Notes: generated by a model from the letters alone, not told the origin. A DNA stretch of 26,772 nucleotides from Pseudomonadota bacterium (GCA_023390785.1 JAEWCE010000009.1:1-26772); one strand, 5' to 3'; shown: positions 1 through 7,028, counted from the first letter of the stretch. A program made the numbers and translations.

Positions 1-714
1 ATCGAGCAGGGCCTGGTCTGGCGCGTCTTCGCCGCCAAGCCGGACGGCTCCGGCCAGCTGCAGCTCGCCGCCAAATCCGATGACGCCGTGGCGAGCATCA
101 AGCTGGTGCCCGGCAATTACGTTGTGCACGTCGCCTATGGGCGGGCGCAGGCCAGCGACACGCTGACGGTCAAGGAAGGCGAGAACGACAAGTCCATGGT
201 GATCGAGGCGGGCGGGCTAAGGCTCAACGCCGCCGTCACCGGCGACGTGCAGATCCCGATCAATCTGCTGCATTTCGACGTGTTCACCGCCGGGCAGAAC
301 GACGCCGACCGGGCGCTGATCGCCCAGAACCTCGGCGCCAACGACATCATCACGGTCAACGCCGGCACCTATCACATCGTCTCGTATTTCGGCGACGTGA
401 ACGCGGTGGTGCGCGCCGACCTCCAGGTCGAACCGGGGCAACTGACCGACGCCACGCTCTACCACAAGGCGGCGCAGGTCTCGTTCAAGCTGGTCAGCGA
501 GGCGGGCGGCGAGGCCATCGCCGACGTGGACTGGACGGTCAAGACGGCCGACGGCACCAGCATCTTCACCAACACCGGCGCCTTCCCATCGACGGTGTTG
601 CAGGAGGGCGACTACCTCGTCTTCGCCAAGCGCGGGGACAAAGTCTACAATCGTCAGTTCGAAGTTCAGCCGGGCCAGCCCAAAGAAATCGAAGTCCTGA
701 CGACCGTCTATTAG
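1..714 (+). CDS. Hypothetical protein of repeated beta-sandwich-like modules (5' end missing)
   Basis: The reading frame is open from the first base of the window and ends at TAG 712-714, so the N-terminus lies upstream; 237 codons are visible. The visible part shows about three similar modules. Each has a short segment of the form P/A/E-G-x-Y-x-V (VPGNYVVHV, NAGTYHIVSY, QEGDYLVFAK), then a V-x-x/P-G-Q/E turn and a strand. This looks like carboxypeptidase-regulatory or other Ig-like folds found in exported proteins. No cysteines or catalytic motif are visible. An exported or periplasmic location is an inference, because the signal peptide, if there is one, is outside the window. I do not recognise a named family and assign no function. 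Confidence 0.85.
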   Translation: MEQGLVWRVFAAKPDGSGQLQLAAKSDDAVASIKLVPGNYVVHVAYGRAQASDTLTVKEGENDKSMVIEAGGLRLNAAVTGDVQIPINLLHFDVFTAGQNDADRALIAQNLGANDIITVNAGTYHIVSYFGDVNAVVRADLQVEPGQLTDATLYHKAAQVSFKLVSEAGGEAIADVDWTVKTADGTSIFTNTGAFPSTVLQEGDYLVFAKRGDKVYNRQFEVQPGQPKEIEVLTTVY

Positions 715-746
715 CGGATTTCAACATTCCATCCGGGTTTGTTGCC

Positions 747-763
747 GCATCCGTTCCGGATGC
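747..763. promoter_or_regulatory. Small perfect inverted repeat ahead of the cyclase gene
   Basis: A 7-bp perfect stem (GCATCCG / CGGATGC) with a 3-base TTC loop lies 33 bp after the stop of the upstream gene and 37 bp before the cyclase start. No T-run follows on the + strand, so it is a poor intrinsic terminator. It could be an operator, an mRNA hairpin or chance. Confidence 0.35.
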
Positions 764-800
764 TATAAGCGGCGCATTAACCCGCCGGGGGGCGGACATC

Positions 801-2561
801 ATGGCACAACCAGACAGGCGTCTGGTCCCGATCGTCTCGCTGGACGTCGTCGGATACTCGCGTCTGGCCGAAATCAACGAGCGGCAGACCCTGCGCCTCG
901 TGCAGCGGGTCTACGACCGGCTGGTTGCGCGCACCATCGGCCGCTATGGCGGCAAGGTGTTCAAGACCATGGGCGACGGCCTGCTGGCCGAGTTCCAGAG
1001 CGTCGTCGCTGCGGTCGAGTGGGTCGCGGACCTGCAGAAGGAGCTGTACGAGCGCCAGTTGCGCGCCCCCGGCGGCAGCGCCTTCCAGGTGCGAGCCGGC
1101 ATCGTCCTGGCGGACGTGCTGGTGGCAGGCGACGACCTCTACGGCTCGGGCGTGAATCTGTCGGTGCGGGTGCAGGCCATCTCGCCGCCCGGAGGCATGG
1201 CCATCACCAAGTGGATGTACCAGTATCTCGACGGCCGCACCGACCTGCAGTTCACCGACCTGGGGCCGCTCGACCTCAAGAACGTCACCAAGACGGTGCG
1301 CATCTTCGTGTGGCATCCCGACGGGGTCACGCAGAAGCAGGCCGCCGAGGTGCCCCCGCCACCGCCCTCCAGCCGCCCGTCGGTCGTGGTGCTGCCGTTC
1401 GACAACCTGTCGGGAGAGGCAGACCAGACCTATTTCGCTGACGCCGTGGTGGAAGAAATCACAGCAACGCTCTCGCGCATCCGCGATTTCTTCGTTATCG
1501 CCCGCAATTCCGCGTTCTCCTACAAGGGACGGCCGGTCGATGTCCGGCAGGTCGGGCGCGAGCTGGGGGTCCGTTATGCGGTCGAAGGCAGCGTGCGACG
1601 GGTCGGCGAGCGGGTCCGCATCACCGCCCAGTTGGTCGAGACCGAAACCGCCAACCACATCTGGTCCACCCGCATCGATGGCGCCGTCTCGGACCTGTTC
1701 GACCTGCAGGACAAGGTCGCCGCTGAAGTCGCCAGCGCGCTGCACCCCTCGATTCGCCGCGCCGAGGTCGAGCGGGCGCGCAGCAAGCGCCCGGAGACGC
1801 TGGCGGCCTACGATCTGGTCATGCGGGCCCTGCCGCATCTTTGGGCGCACCGCATGGCGGAGAATCCGCAGGCGATCTCGTATCTGACCAAGGCCCTGGC
1901 GCTGGAGCCGACCTACGGGCTCGCGGCCGCGCTCGCTGCCTGGGCACACGGGCAGCAGGTGGCGTACAACTGGGCCACCGACGTCGCCGCCGAGCGCGCC
2001 GAGGGGCAGCGCCTCATCGAGCTCGCCACAATGACCGTGGGCGACGATCCGACCGCCCTGACGGCGCTGGCGTCGGCCATCATGCAGCTCGGGGGCGATG
2101 TGCAGCACGCCGCCAACCTGGCGCAGCGTGCGCTCGACCTCGACCCGAACCATGCCTGGGCCTGGATGCGGCGTGGCTACGGCCTCGTCTATACCGGCCG
2201 CCCGGAGGAGGGGCTCAAGGCCTTCGAGCAGTCGGTACGAATGTCGCCGCTCGATCCGTTCGCGTTCAACGTGCATCTGGGGATGGGGCTGGCCCATTTC
2301 GCCGCCGGCCGGCCGGAGCGCGCCATCGAGTTCGCGCGCCAGGCGCTGGCAGAGCGCCCTGGGCTCACCTGGCCGTATCGCGACCTTGCGACCTACTATG
2401 CCAATGCCGGCCAGATGGACCTCGCCCGCGATGCGCTGGCCAAATTCGTCTATCTGCGCCCGATCATGAGCGCCGCCTCGCTGCGCGACGGCCTGCGCTT
2501 CATGGAACCGGCGCTGCTCGAGCGCTATGTCGGCGGCCTCGAGATGGCAGGCCTTGAATAG
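801..2561 (+). CDS. Class III adenylate/guanylate cyclase fused to a TolB/FlgO-like region and TPRs
   Basis: This 586-residue protein probably makes cyclic nucleotides from ATP or GTP. Residues 8-170 form a class III cyclase homology domain. The expected catalytic positions all appear present: metal-binding D15 (SLDVVGYSRL) and D59 (KTMGDG), base-recognising K55 and D112 (DDLYG), and the transition-state pair N119 and R123. After a proline-rich linker (183-193), residues 194-294 form the TolB/FlgO-like region seen in many such fusions (VVVLPFDNLSG, YAVEGSVRR). TPR-like helices follow from about 335 to 570. No membrane segment is evident, so a soluble cytoplasmic enzyme is likely. The ATG follows a G-rich ribosome-binding stretch (ggggggcgg). 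The repeat region probably senses a ligand or partner; that is inference. Confidence 0.9.
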   Translation: MAQPDRRLVPIVSLDVVGYSRLAEINERQTLRLVQRVYDRLVARTIGRYGGKVFKTMGDGLLAEFQSVVAAVEWVADLQKELYERQLRAPGGSAFQVRAGIVLADVLVAGDDLYGSGVNLSVRVQAISPPGGMAITKWMYQYLDGRTDLQFTDLGPLDLKNVTKTVRIFVWHPDGVTQKQAAEVPPPPPSSRPSVVVLPFDNLSGEADQTYFADAVVEEITATLSRIRDFFVIARNSAFSYKGRPVDVRQVGRELGVRYAVEGSVRRVGERVRITAQLVETETANHIWSTRIDGAVSDLFDLQDKVAAEVASALHPSIRRAEVERARSKRPETLAAYDLVMRALPHLWAHRMAENPQAISYLTKALALEPTYGLAAALAAWAHGQQVAYNWATDVAAERAEGQRLIELATMTVGDDPTALTALASAIMQLGGDVQHAANLAQRALDLDPNHAWAWMRRGYGLVYTGRPEEGLKAFEQSVRMSPLDPFAFNVHLGMGLAHFAAGRPERAIEFARQALAERPGLTWPYRDLATYYANAGQMDLARDALAKFVYLRPIMSAASLRDGLRFMEPALLERYVGGLEMAGLE

Positions 2562-2668
2562 CCGTTAACGCCCGCCTGCCCGATCGCGGACAATTGTCGG
2601 CTTTGCGTTGCCGCGTTCGCAAGGCTCACCGAGCATAGTGATCCCGAAAGCCCCGCGGGAACGCGACC

Positions 2669-2923
2669 TTGAATCTTCGGCTCGAAAAGCGCCTTTCGCC
2701 CCGGCGCAATACCATGATCGTGGCGACCATCGTCTATGATGGAGGTCGTACCCGGCTCGACTGCGTCATCCGCAACCTCTCGGACGGTGGCGCCAAGCTC
2801 GAAGTCCCCACGGTGCGCGGCATCCCCGACCATTTCGACCTGCTCGTGCCGCGGCACCGGCCGCAGCATTGCCGCGTCGCCTGGCGGGCACTCAAGGAAA
2901 TGGGCGTGCAATTTCTCGCCTGA
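2669..2923 (+). CDS. Single-domain PilZ protein (probable c-di-GMP binder)
   Basis: This 84-residue protein is almost entirely one PilZ domain. It has the RxxxR motif (R8-x3-R12 in KRLSPRR) followed by N-x-S-x-x-G (N36, S38, G41 in NLSDGG), the two signatures that clamp cyclic di-GMP. The start is taken as TTG at 2669: the first in-frame ATG (2714) would remove the RxxxR motif, and the PilZ fold needs that segment. The ribosome-binding site is weak (gcggga). It lies 107 bp after the cyclase gene on the same strand. A role as a small c-di-GMP-responsive adaptor is known for the family; the partner here is unknown. Confidence 0.8.
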   Translation: MNLRLEKRLSPRRNTMIVATIVYDGGRTRLDCVIRNLSDGGAKLEVPTVRGIPDHFDLLVPRHRPQHCRVAWRALKEMGVQFLA

Positions 2924-2993
2924 AGGTGTTCAACTGCGGTTCATCCGGCCTGCCCTAGGCTTCGTTCCGGGGCATGAGACTGGGGGAGTCCCG

Positions 2994-3344
2994 ATGAATC
3001 ACCGGGCTTTTGTCATTGCCGGCCGCCGCGCCGCGATCGTTGCCAACGACGACTGCGACTTCCGCTATGCGGCCAGTGCCCACTACGTTCCCGTCGGGGT
3101 GCAGACGGCCGCGCGCTGCCACGAACGCGCCGAAACGCAGTTCTTGGTCGAGGACGGGGTGCTCGAATTCATGATCGGCGGCGCCGCCGGCCTCGTTCTC
3201 AGCGGCGACTTCGTACGCGTGCCAGCCGGCGTGACCTACGCCTATCGCAATGCCGGAGACACTATCGCTCGACTCCTGGTGCGCTCGACCAATCCGCGCG
3301 GCAGCAAGGCGGCGAGCAGCGTCACCACCACTTTCGCTGCCTGA
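2994..3344 (+). CDS. Small cupin-fold protein with incomplete metal site
   Basis: A 116-residue single cupin domain. Motif 1 falls around residues 35-55 and keeps H43 and E47, but the other histidine of the usual HxH is not present (R41 or R45). Motif 2 (G71, P77, G79, N86) has Tyr82 where the family has histidine. Metal binding is therefore doubtful, and the protein may be a ligand-binding rather than catalytic cupin. The start was chosen at ATG 2994, preceded by a strong gggggag ribosome-binding site. The frame stays open upstream without a comparable site and overlaps the PilZ gene. Its stop (3342-3344) directly abuts the stop of the convergent acetyltransferase gene. Confidence 0.78.
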   Translation: MNHRAFVIAGRRAAIVANDDCDFRYAASAHYVPVGVQTAARCHERAETQFLVEDGVLEFMIGGAAGLVLSGDFVRVPAGVTYAYRNAGDTIARLLVRSTNPRGSKAASSVTTTFAA

Positions 3345-3815
3345 TCAGCGGACGCCAATGGGTTTTGCGAGCAGCGGCGCCATCGGGCCCAGCGGCGTCT
3401 TCCGCTCGCCGACCTGCACGAAGCCGGTTGCCTCGTAGAACGGCATTGCATGTGGGTTGGCGACAACGTGCAGGCGGCTGGCGCCCCAGGCCGCCGCTTC
3501 GCGTTCGATGGCATGCAGCAGTGCCGTGCCGATCCCCTGCCGCCAGTGTGTCGGCTCGACGAACAGGCCCTCGAGCTCCGCATCGTTGCCGTCGTGGGCA
3601 ACGATGGTGGCAAAGCCGACGATGCGCTCGCCGATCTCGGCCACCAGAACTTCGTTGTTGGCCAGCATTTCCTCGTCGAGATCGATGAGGCTCGGATCGT
3701 CCTGCAGCCGCTGCAGGATTTCGCCCTCCTCCACGGCCAGCGAGGCGCGACGCTGCAGCTCGACGAGGTTGAGCCGATCGTCGGGATGAGCGATGCGGAT
3801 GTCGATCCGGTTCAT
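3345..3815 (-). CDS. GNAT-family N-acetyltransferase
   Basis: A 156-residue protein with the GNAT fold. The acetyl-CoA pyrophosphate loop is visible as WRQGIGTALL after the beta-strand ELEGLFVEP, and the C-terminal motif has NPHAMPFYEATGF. The family transfers acetyl from acetyl-CoA to an amine; the substrate cannot be told from sequence. The ATG (3815) overlaps the stop codon of the upstream ECF sigma gene as ATGA, so the two are probably translationally coupled. This makes it the last gene of the DGPF/ECF42 cluster. It converges on the cupin gene with no bases between the two stops. Confidence 0.88.
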   Translation of the reverse strand: MNRIDIRIAHPDDRLNLVELQRRASLAVEEGEILQRLQDDPSLIDLDEEMLANNEVLVAEIGERIVGFATIVAHDGNDAELEGLFVEPTHWRQGIGTALLHAIEREAAAWGASRLHVVANPHAMPFYEATGFVQVGERKTPLGPMAPLLAKPIGVR

Positions 3816-5068
3816 GCCTGCCCAGCCGCGCGTTTCAGCAGCAGCTCGCGCTCGCGCGCGTTGCCGGTCAGTTCGGCGGCGCGGCGAAACTCGGCGCGCG
3901 CTTCATCGTGCCGGCCCAGTCGCGCCAGGAAGTCTCCGCGCACGCTGGGCAGCAGGTGATACTTGCTCATGGCAGGCAGCTCCATCAGCGGTTCCAGCAG
4001 GCGCAGACCTGCCTCGGGGCCATATGCCATGCAATGCGCGACCGCGCGGTTGAGTTCGATCACCGGCGACGGAGTAACGATGGCGAGCTCGTCATAGAGC
4101 GCCGCGATCTGCCGCCAGTCCGTGTCGGCCGCCTTGCGTGCGCGGGCGTGACAGGCAGCGATCGCCGCCTGCAGGGTGTAGGGCCCGATACCCGCGCCCG
4201 GCTCGAGGGCCGTCTCGAGCGCGGCAAGTCCGCGCCGGATCAAGATCTGGTTCCAGCGGGTGCGATCCTGCTCGAGCAGCAGGATCGGCGTGCCGTCAGG
4301 CCGGACACGGGCTGCCGCCCGTGACGCCTGGATTTCCATCAGCGCCAGCAATCCATGCACCTCCGGCTCATCGGGCATCAATTGCGCGAGAATGCGCCCG
4401 ACACGCAGCGCCTCGTCGCACAACTCGGTGCGCATCCAGTCGTCACCGGCGGTAGCCGAATAGCCTTCGTTGAAGATCAGGTAGACGACCTCCAGCACCG
4501 ACCCGAGCCGCAGCAGGCGCTCCTCGCCGCGCGGCACCTCGAATGGCACGTGGGCATCGGCGAGCGTCTTCTTTGCCCGCACGATGCGCTGCTGGATCGT
4601 CGGTTCGGTGGCGAGGTAGGCGCGTGCGATTTCGGCGGTGGTGAGCCCTCCGACCAGCCGCAAGGTCAACGCCGCCCGCGCCTCGGGGCCGAGCAGTGGA
4701 TGACAGGCGGTGAAGATCAGGCTCAGCATGTTGTCCTTCACGTCGTCGTCGAGACGCGCGTCGTAGTCGGGCACATCCTCCTGGCGCAGCTCCTCGGCGT
4801 GGGTAAGCTCGGGCAGGCTGCGCGCCAGCACCTTGGAACGCCGGAACTGGTCGATGAAGCGGCGCTTGGCGGTCTGCATCAGCCAGGCGCCGGCGTTTTT
4901 CGGAATGCCGTTCTGCGGCCAGTCGCCAAGCGCCGCGACCAGCGCGTCCTGGGCAAGCTCTTCCGCCTGGCCGACATCGCGGGTCAGCCGGGTCAGGCCG
5001 CCGATGAGCCTCGCGGCTTCGATCCGCCACACGGCTTCGATGGCACGGTTGGTTTCGATCTGCGTCAT
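3812..5068 (-). CDS. ECF42-type RNA polymerase sigma factor with C-terminal TPR-like extension
   Basis: A 418-residue sigma factor, about twice the length of a standard ECF sigma. Sigma-2 lies at roughly residues 15-78 (QAEELAQDALVAAL, RRFIDQFRR). Sigma-4 lies at 112-170, with the signature ACHPLLGPEARAALTLR and a helix-turn-helix GLTTAEIARAYL. The rest is the long helical, TPR-like extension (DUF6596-type) typical of group ECF42, with the characteristic DRTRW at 268-272. ECF42 factors are known to lie beside DGPF/YCII genes and usually lack a classical anti-sigma factor; both fit here, with three YCII genes just upstream on the same strand. The extension is thought to control activity. No clear Shine-Dalgarno precedes the ATG; a long hairpin sits there instead (5071-5101). 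Confidence 0.93.
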   Translation of the reverse strand: MTQIETNRAIEAVWRIEAARLIGGLTRLTRDVGQAEELAQDALVAALGDWPQNGIPKNAGAWLMQTAKRRFIDQFRRSKVLARSLPELTHAEELRQEDVPDYDARLDDDVKDNMLSLIFTACHPLLGPEARAALTLRLVGGLTTAEIARAYLATEPTIQQRIVRAKKTLADAHVPFEVPRGEERLLRLGSVLEVVYLIFNEGYSATAGDDWMRTELCDEALRVGRILAQLMPDEPEVHGLLALMEIQASRAAARVRPDGTPILLLEQDRTRWNQILIRRGLAALETALEPGAGIGPYTLQAAIAACHARARKAADTDWRQIAALYDELAIVTPSPVIELNRAVAHCMAYGPEAGLRLLEPLMELPAMSKYHLLPSVRGDFLARLGRHDEARAEFRRAAELTGNARERELLLKRAAGQA

Positions 5069-5070
5069 GG

Positions 5071-5101
5071 GCGGCGGAGTGGATCAAATCCGCTCCGCCG
5101 C
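5071..5101 (-). promoter_or_regulatory. Long hairpin immediately upstream of the sigma factor start codon
   Basis: A 9-bp perfect stem (GCGGCGGAG / CTCCGCCGC) is extended past one T/G pair by GGAT/ATCC around a CAA loop. It ends two bases from the sigma factor ATG and lies in the gap after the third YCII gene. In the transcript the ribosome-loading region would be inside this structure and no ordinary Shine-Dalgarno is visible. This suggests translational control or dependence on ribosomes arriving from the upstream gene. Regulation is inferred from position only. Confidence 0.5.
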
Positions 5102-5110
5102 GGCAAGCCG

Positions 5111-5530
5111 CTATTGTTGCGTCTGCTGCTGCACCATCTTTTCGTAGCGGGCCTGCTGTTCGTCGCTGAACCCAAGGCTCTCGGCGGTCGCGAGCGGCCG
5201 GATTTCGATCTGCACGTTGCCATGGCCGTCGCTCGGCGGCCATTGCTTGACCAGCTCGATCACCTCGGCGAGCGAGCCAGCCTCGATGATCGAATATCCG
5301 GCCACCAGCTCCTTGGCTTCGGTGAACGGACCGTCGATCACCGTCGGCCGGCCGTTGCTGAACGACACGCGAGCGCCGTGCCGGCTGGCAAGGAGACCAG
5401 CCCCTTGCTTCATGGCGCCGGCTTTCACCAGCTTCTCGTTGTACGACGTCATGTCGTCGATGAGCTGCTTGCTCGGCATGACACCGGCCTCGGTTTCGGC
5501 ATCGGCCTTGCGAATGACCATGAACTGCAT
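5111..5530 (-). CDS. YCII/DGPF-domain protein (copy 3)
   Basis: A 139-residue protein of the YCII-related (DGPF) family, with the family motif DGPFTEAKE at about 66-74 and the N-terminal strand MQFMVIRKAD. The fold is a ferredoxin-like alpha-beta sandwich, and biochemical function is undefined for most members. It resembles copy 1 closely over the first 55 residues (EAGVMP, Y-N-E-x-L-x-x-A-G, GARxSF), suggesting tandem duplication. A ggaggcggtc ribosome-binding site precedes the ATG. It is the gene directly upstream of the ECF42 sigma factor in the same direction. Confidence 0.92.
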   Translation of the reverse strand: MQFMVIRKADAETEAGVMPSKQLIDDMTSYNEKLVKAGAMKQGAGLLASRHGARVSFSNGRPTVIDGPFTEAKELVAGYSIIEAGSLAEVIELVKQWPPSDGHGNVQIEIRPLATAESLGFSDEQQARYEKMVQQQTQQ

Positions 5531-5539
5531 GACCGCCTC

Positions 5540-5911
5540 CTAGAAATTGTAACCGCCGTCGATCTCGCGGATTTCCACGGTGATGTCGGGCATGTGGTTG
5601 TCGATGTGGAGTTGCACGAACTCGGCGCCGATCTTCTCCGCCGCCTCGAGGCTCGGGGCCTCGACCACGGCGTAGCCGCCGATCACCTCCTTGGCCTCGG
5701 CGAAGGGTCCGTCGGTGGTGACCGTACGGCCGCTGTGGCCGGTAATCCGCTTGCCGGCGCTGGAGCGCTTGAGCCCGCCCGTCGAGATCAGCGCCCCGGA
5801 GGCCACCACCTTCTCGATATAGGGGCCCATGGCGTCCATGATCTCCCGCGGCACCGGCTTGGCACCGGAATCGTAGCCTTCGCCGGGAATAATGGTCATG
5901 AAGTAGCGCAT
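5540..5911 (-). CDS. YCII/DGPF-domain protein (copy 2)
   Basis: A 123-residue YCII-family protein with DGPFAEAKE at 67-75 and a typical start MRYFMTIIPGEG. The frame is open further upstream, but ATG 5911 is chosen for two reasons: the domain begins there, and a GAGGAA ribosome-binding site lies just before it, overlapping the stop codon of copy 1 (TGAGGAA). That arrangement points to coupled translation. It is more divergent than copies 1 and 3. The function is unknown; the family is a constant partner of ECF42 sigma factors. Confidence 0.92.
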   Translation of the reverse strand: MRYFMTIIPGEGYDSGAKPVPREIMDAMGPYIEKVVASGALISTGGLKRSSAGKRITGHSGRTVTTDGPFAEAKEVIGGYAVVEAPSLEAAEKIGAEFVQLHIDNHMPDITVEIREIDGGYNF

Positions 5912-5921
5912 TGGTCGTTCC

Positions 5922-6353
5922 TCAGTTGGCGATCGGTTTCTGGGTGCGGTCGCGGAACTCCTGCTCCTTGCGCAGGTGCTCCTCGGTGACGCTGTCGGCG
6001 GGGAAGTCGGCGGCCTCGAAGACCTGCCGCACCTCGAGCTGATCGCCCGGTTCCATCGGCGCCCGGCGCGCCCAGGCAATCGCCTCGTCGAGCGATTTCA
6101 CCTGCAGGATCCAGAAGCCCGCGATCAGTTCCTTGGCCTCGGCGAAGGGGCCGTCCTTGACGGTGCTGGTGCCTTTCTCGCCGAAGGAGATGCGGGCACC
6201 CTTGGACGAAGCCTGCAACCCCTCGCCCGCCAGCATGATGCCGGCGTCGATGAGCTGCTCATTATAGCGGCCCATTGCGGCTAGTTGCTCGGAGGTGGGC
6301 ATCACGCCCGCCTCGCTGTCGGCATTGCCTTTGACCATGACCATGAAGCGCAT
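5922..6353 (-). CDS. YCII/DGPF-domain protein (copy 1)
   Basis: A 143-residue YCII-family protein with DGPFAEAKE at 67-75 and a charged C-terminal tail after residue 115. ATG 6353 is preferred over the longer open frame because a GGAGGA ribosome-binding site precedes it and the conserved strand MRFMVMVKG starts there. It is the first gene of the leftward cluster (three YCII genes, sigma factor, GNAT). A candidate ECF42-type promoter lies 30-57 bp upstream. Molecular role unknown. Confidence 0.92.
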   Translation of the reverse strand: MRFMVMVKGNADSEAGVMPTSEQLAAMGRYNEQLIDAGIMLAGEGLQASSKGARISFGEKGTSTVKDGPFAEAKELIAGFWILQVKSLDEAIAWARRAPMEPGDQLEVRQVFEAADFPADSVTEEHLRKEQEFRDRTQKPIAN

Positions 6354-6382
6354 CTCGATCCTCCGTTTGGCTTTCACTGACA

Positions 6383-6410
6383 CAACGAACCGCGGTCTGA
6401 GGAATCGACA
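6383..6410 (-). promoter_or_regulatory. Candidate ECF42-dependent promoter of the YCII/sigma cluster
   Basis: Reading leftward, TGTCGA (6410-6405) is followed after 17 bases by CGTTG (6387-6383), about 30 bp before the first YCII start codon. From memory of published ECF42 work, the group recognises a TGTCGA-like -35 and a CGA/TC-like -10. The spacing and distance to the gene are right for an ECF promoter. Autoregulation by the cluster's own sigma factor is the inference. Confidence 0.55.
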
Positions 6411-6470
6411 CGGGTCAGCGGGATTTTTCAAACTTGGTCGCAAGCCGTTGCCGCCACACGCATATTTTTA

Positions 6471-6545
6471 TATTCAACCATACGGCTGACAACCGCGTCG
6501 CCGTAACGTATTCAACCGTCCTGTTCACAACCTCTCGGTTGAATA
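6471..6545 (+). promoter_or_regulatory. Probable ArsR-family operator region with TATTCAACC half-sites
   Basis: TATTCAACCA at 6471-6480 starts an imperfect palindrome reaching 6492 (right half GGCTGACAA). A second TATTCAACCG at 6509-6518 is mirrored exactly by CGGTTGAATA at 6536-6545, with a 17-bp spacer. The last half-site ends three bases before the ATG of the ArsR-family gene, as expected for autorepression. The repeats are seen directly; binding by the adjacent regulator is inferred. Confidence 0.7.
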
Positions 6546-6548
6546 GAG

Positions 6549-6893
6549 ATGACCGACGCCCTCAGCCTGACGCTTTCCGCCCTCGCCGACCCGACCCGCC
6601 GCGGCATCCTCGCCCGCCTGGCGACGGGCGAGGCGACGGTCAAGCAACTGGCAGAGCCCTACGACATGAGCCTCGCCGCCGTCAGCAAGCATCTCAAGGT
6701 GCTGGAAGGCGCCGGACTGATCTCGCGCGGCCGCGATGCACAATACCGCCCGTGCAAGCTCGAAGCGGCGCCGCTGCGCGACGTCGCCGGCTGGCGCGAG
6801 GACTACCGCAAATTCTGGGAAGCCAGCCTCGATCGCCTCGAGGACTACCTGGCCGAATTGCAGAAGGGGGACCCCGATGGCCCCAGCAACTGA
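6549..6893 (+). CDS. ArsR/SmtB-family transcriptional repressor
   Basis: A 114-residue winged-helix regulator. The N-terminal helix reads LSALADPTRRGILARL. The recognition part is VKQLAEPYDMSLAAVSKHLKVLE (residues about 36-58), and the wing includes GLISRGRDAQYR. The cysteine pair ELCVCDL of metal-sensing ArsR proteins is absent, so it belongs to the non-metal branch that usually precedes AHSA1/SRPBCC genes. The C-terminal helix FWEASLDRLEDYLAEL likely forms the dimer contact. It is the first gene of the rightward operon and follows inverted half-sites that are probably its own operator. The inducing signal is unknown. Confidence 0.93.
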   Translation: MTDALSLTLSALADPTRRGILARLATGEATVKQLAEPYDMSLAAVSKHLKVLEGAGLISRGRDAQYRPCKLEAAPLRDVAGWREDYRKFWEASLDRLEDYLAELQKGDPDGPSN

Positions 6894-6905
6894 CGCGTCG
6901 CGGCC

Positions 6906-7028
6906 ATGGGCAAGGTCATCCGCTTTCCCCGCCGGCCGCACTGGACTGCGATCCACCTCCGCTTCTGGAACGCCAGTCTGGACCGCCTCACCGACTACCT
7001 CGCAAGACTGAGAACCAGGGAGGACTCC
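6906..7028 (+). pseudogene. Remnant copy of the ArsR C-terminal helix, in frame with the next gene
   Basis: Between the ArsR stop and the SRPBCC start, an open frame beginning at ATG 6906 encodes 41 residues including FWNASLDRLTDYLARL. The ArsR tail has FWEASLDRLEDYLAEL: 13 of 16 residues are identical, and I count 35 of 48 identical bases at a constant offset of 150 bp. The frame continues without a stop into the SRPBCC gene. It has no ribosome-binding site of its own, whereas the SRPBCC ATG does. It is best explained as the end of a duplicated, mostly deleted ArsR gene, though an N-terminal extension of the SRPBCC protein cannot be excluded. Confidence 0.6.

Noticed and set aside
777..2297. 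506-codon open frame antisense to the cyclase gene
   Set aside because: It is a shadow ORF produced by GC-rich codon bias. It is rich in Arg, Gly, His and Asp with no domain, while the + strand has a full cyclase.
4355..5989. 544-codon + strand open frame across the sigma factor and YCII genes
   Set aside because: It crosses several well-supported genes on the opposite strand and has a low-complexity composition.
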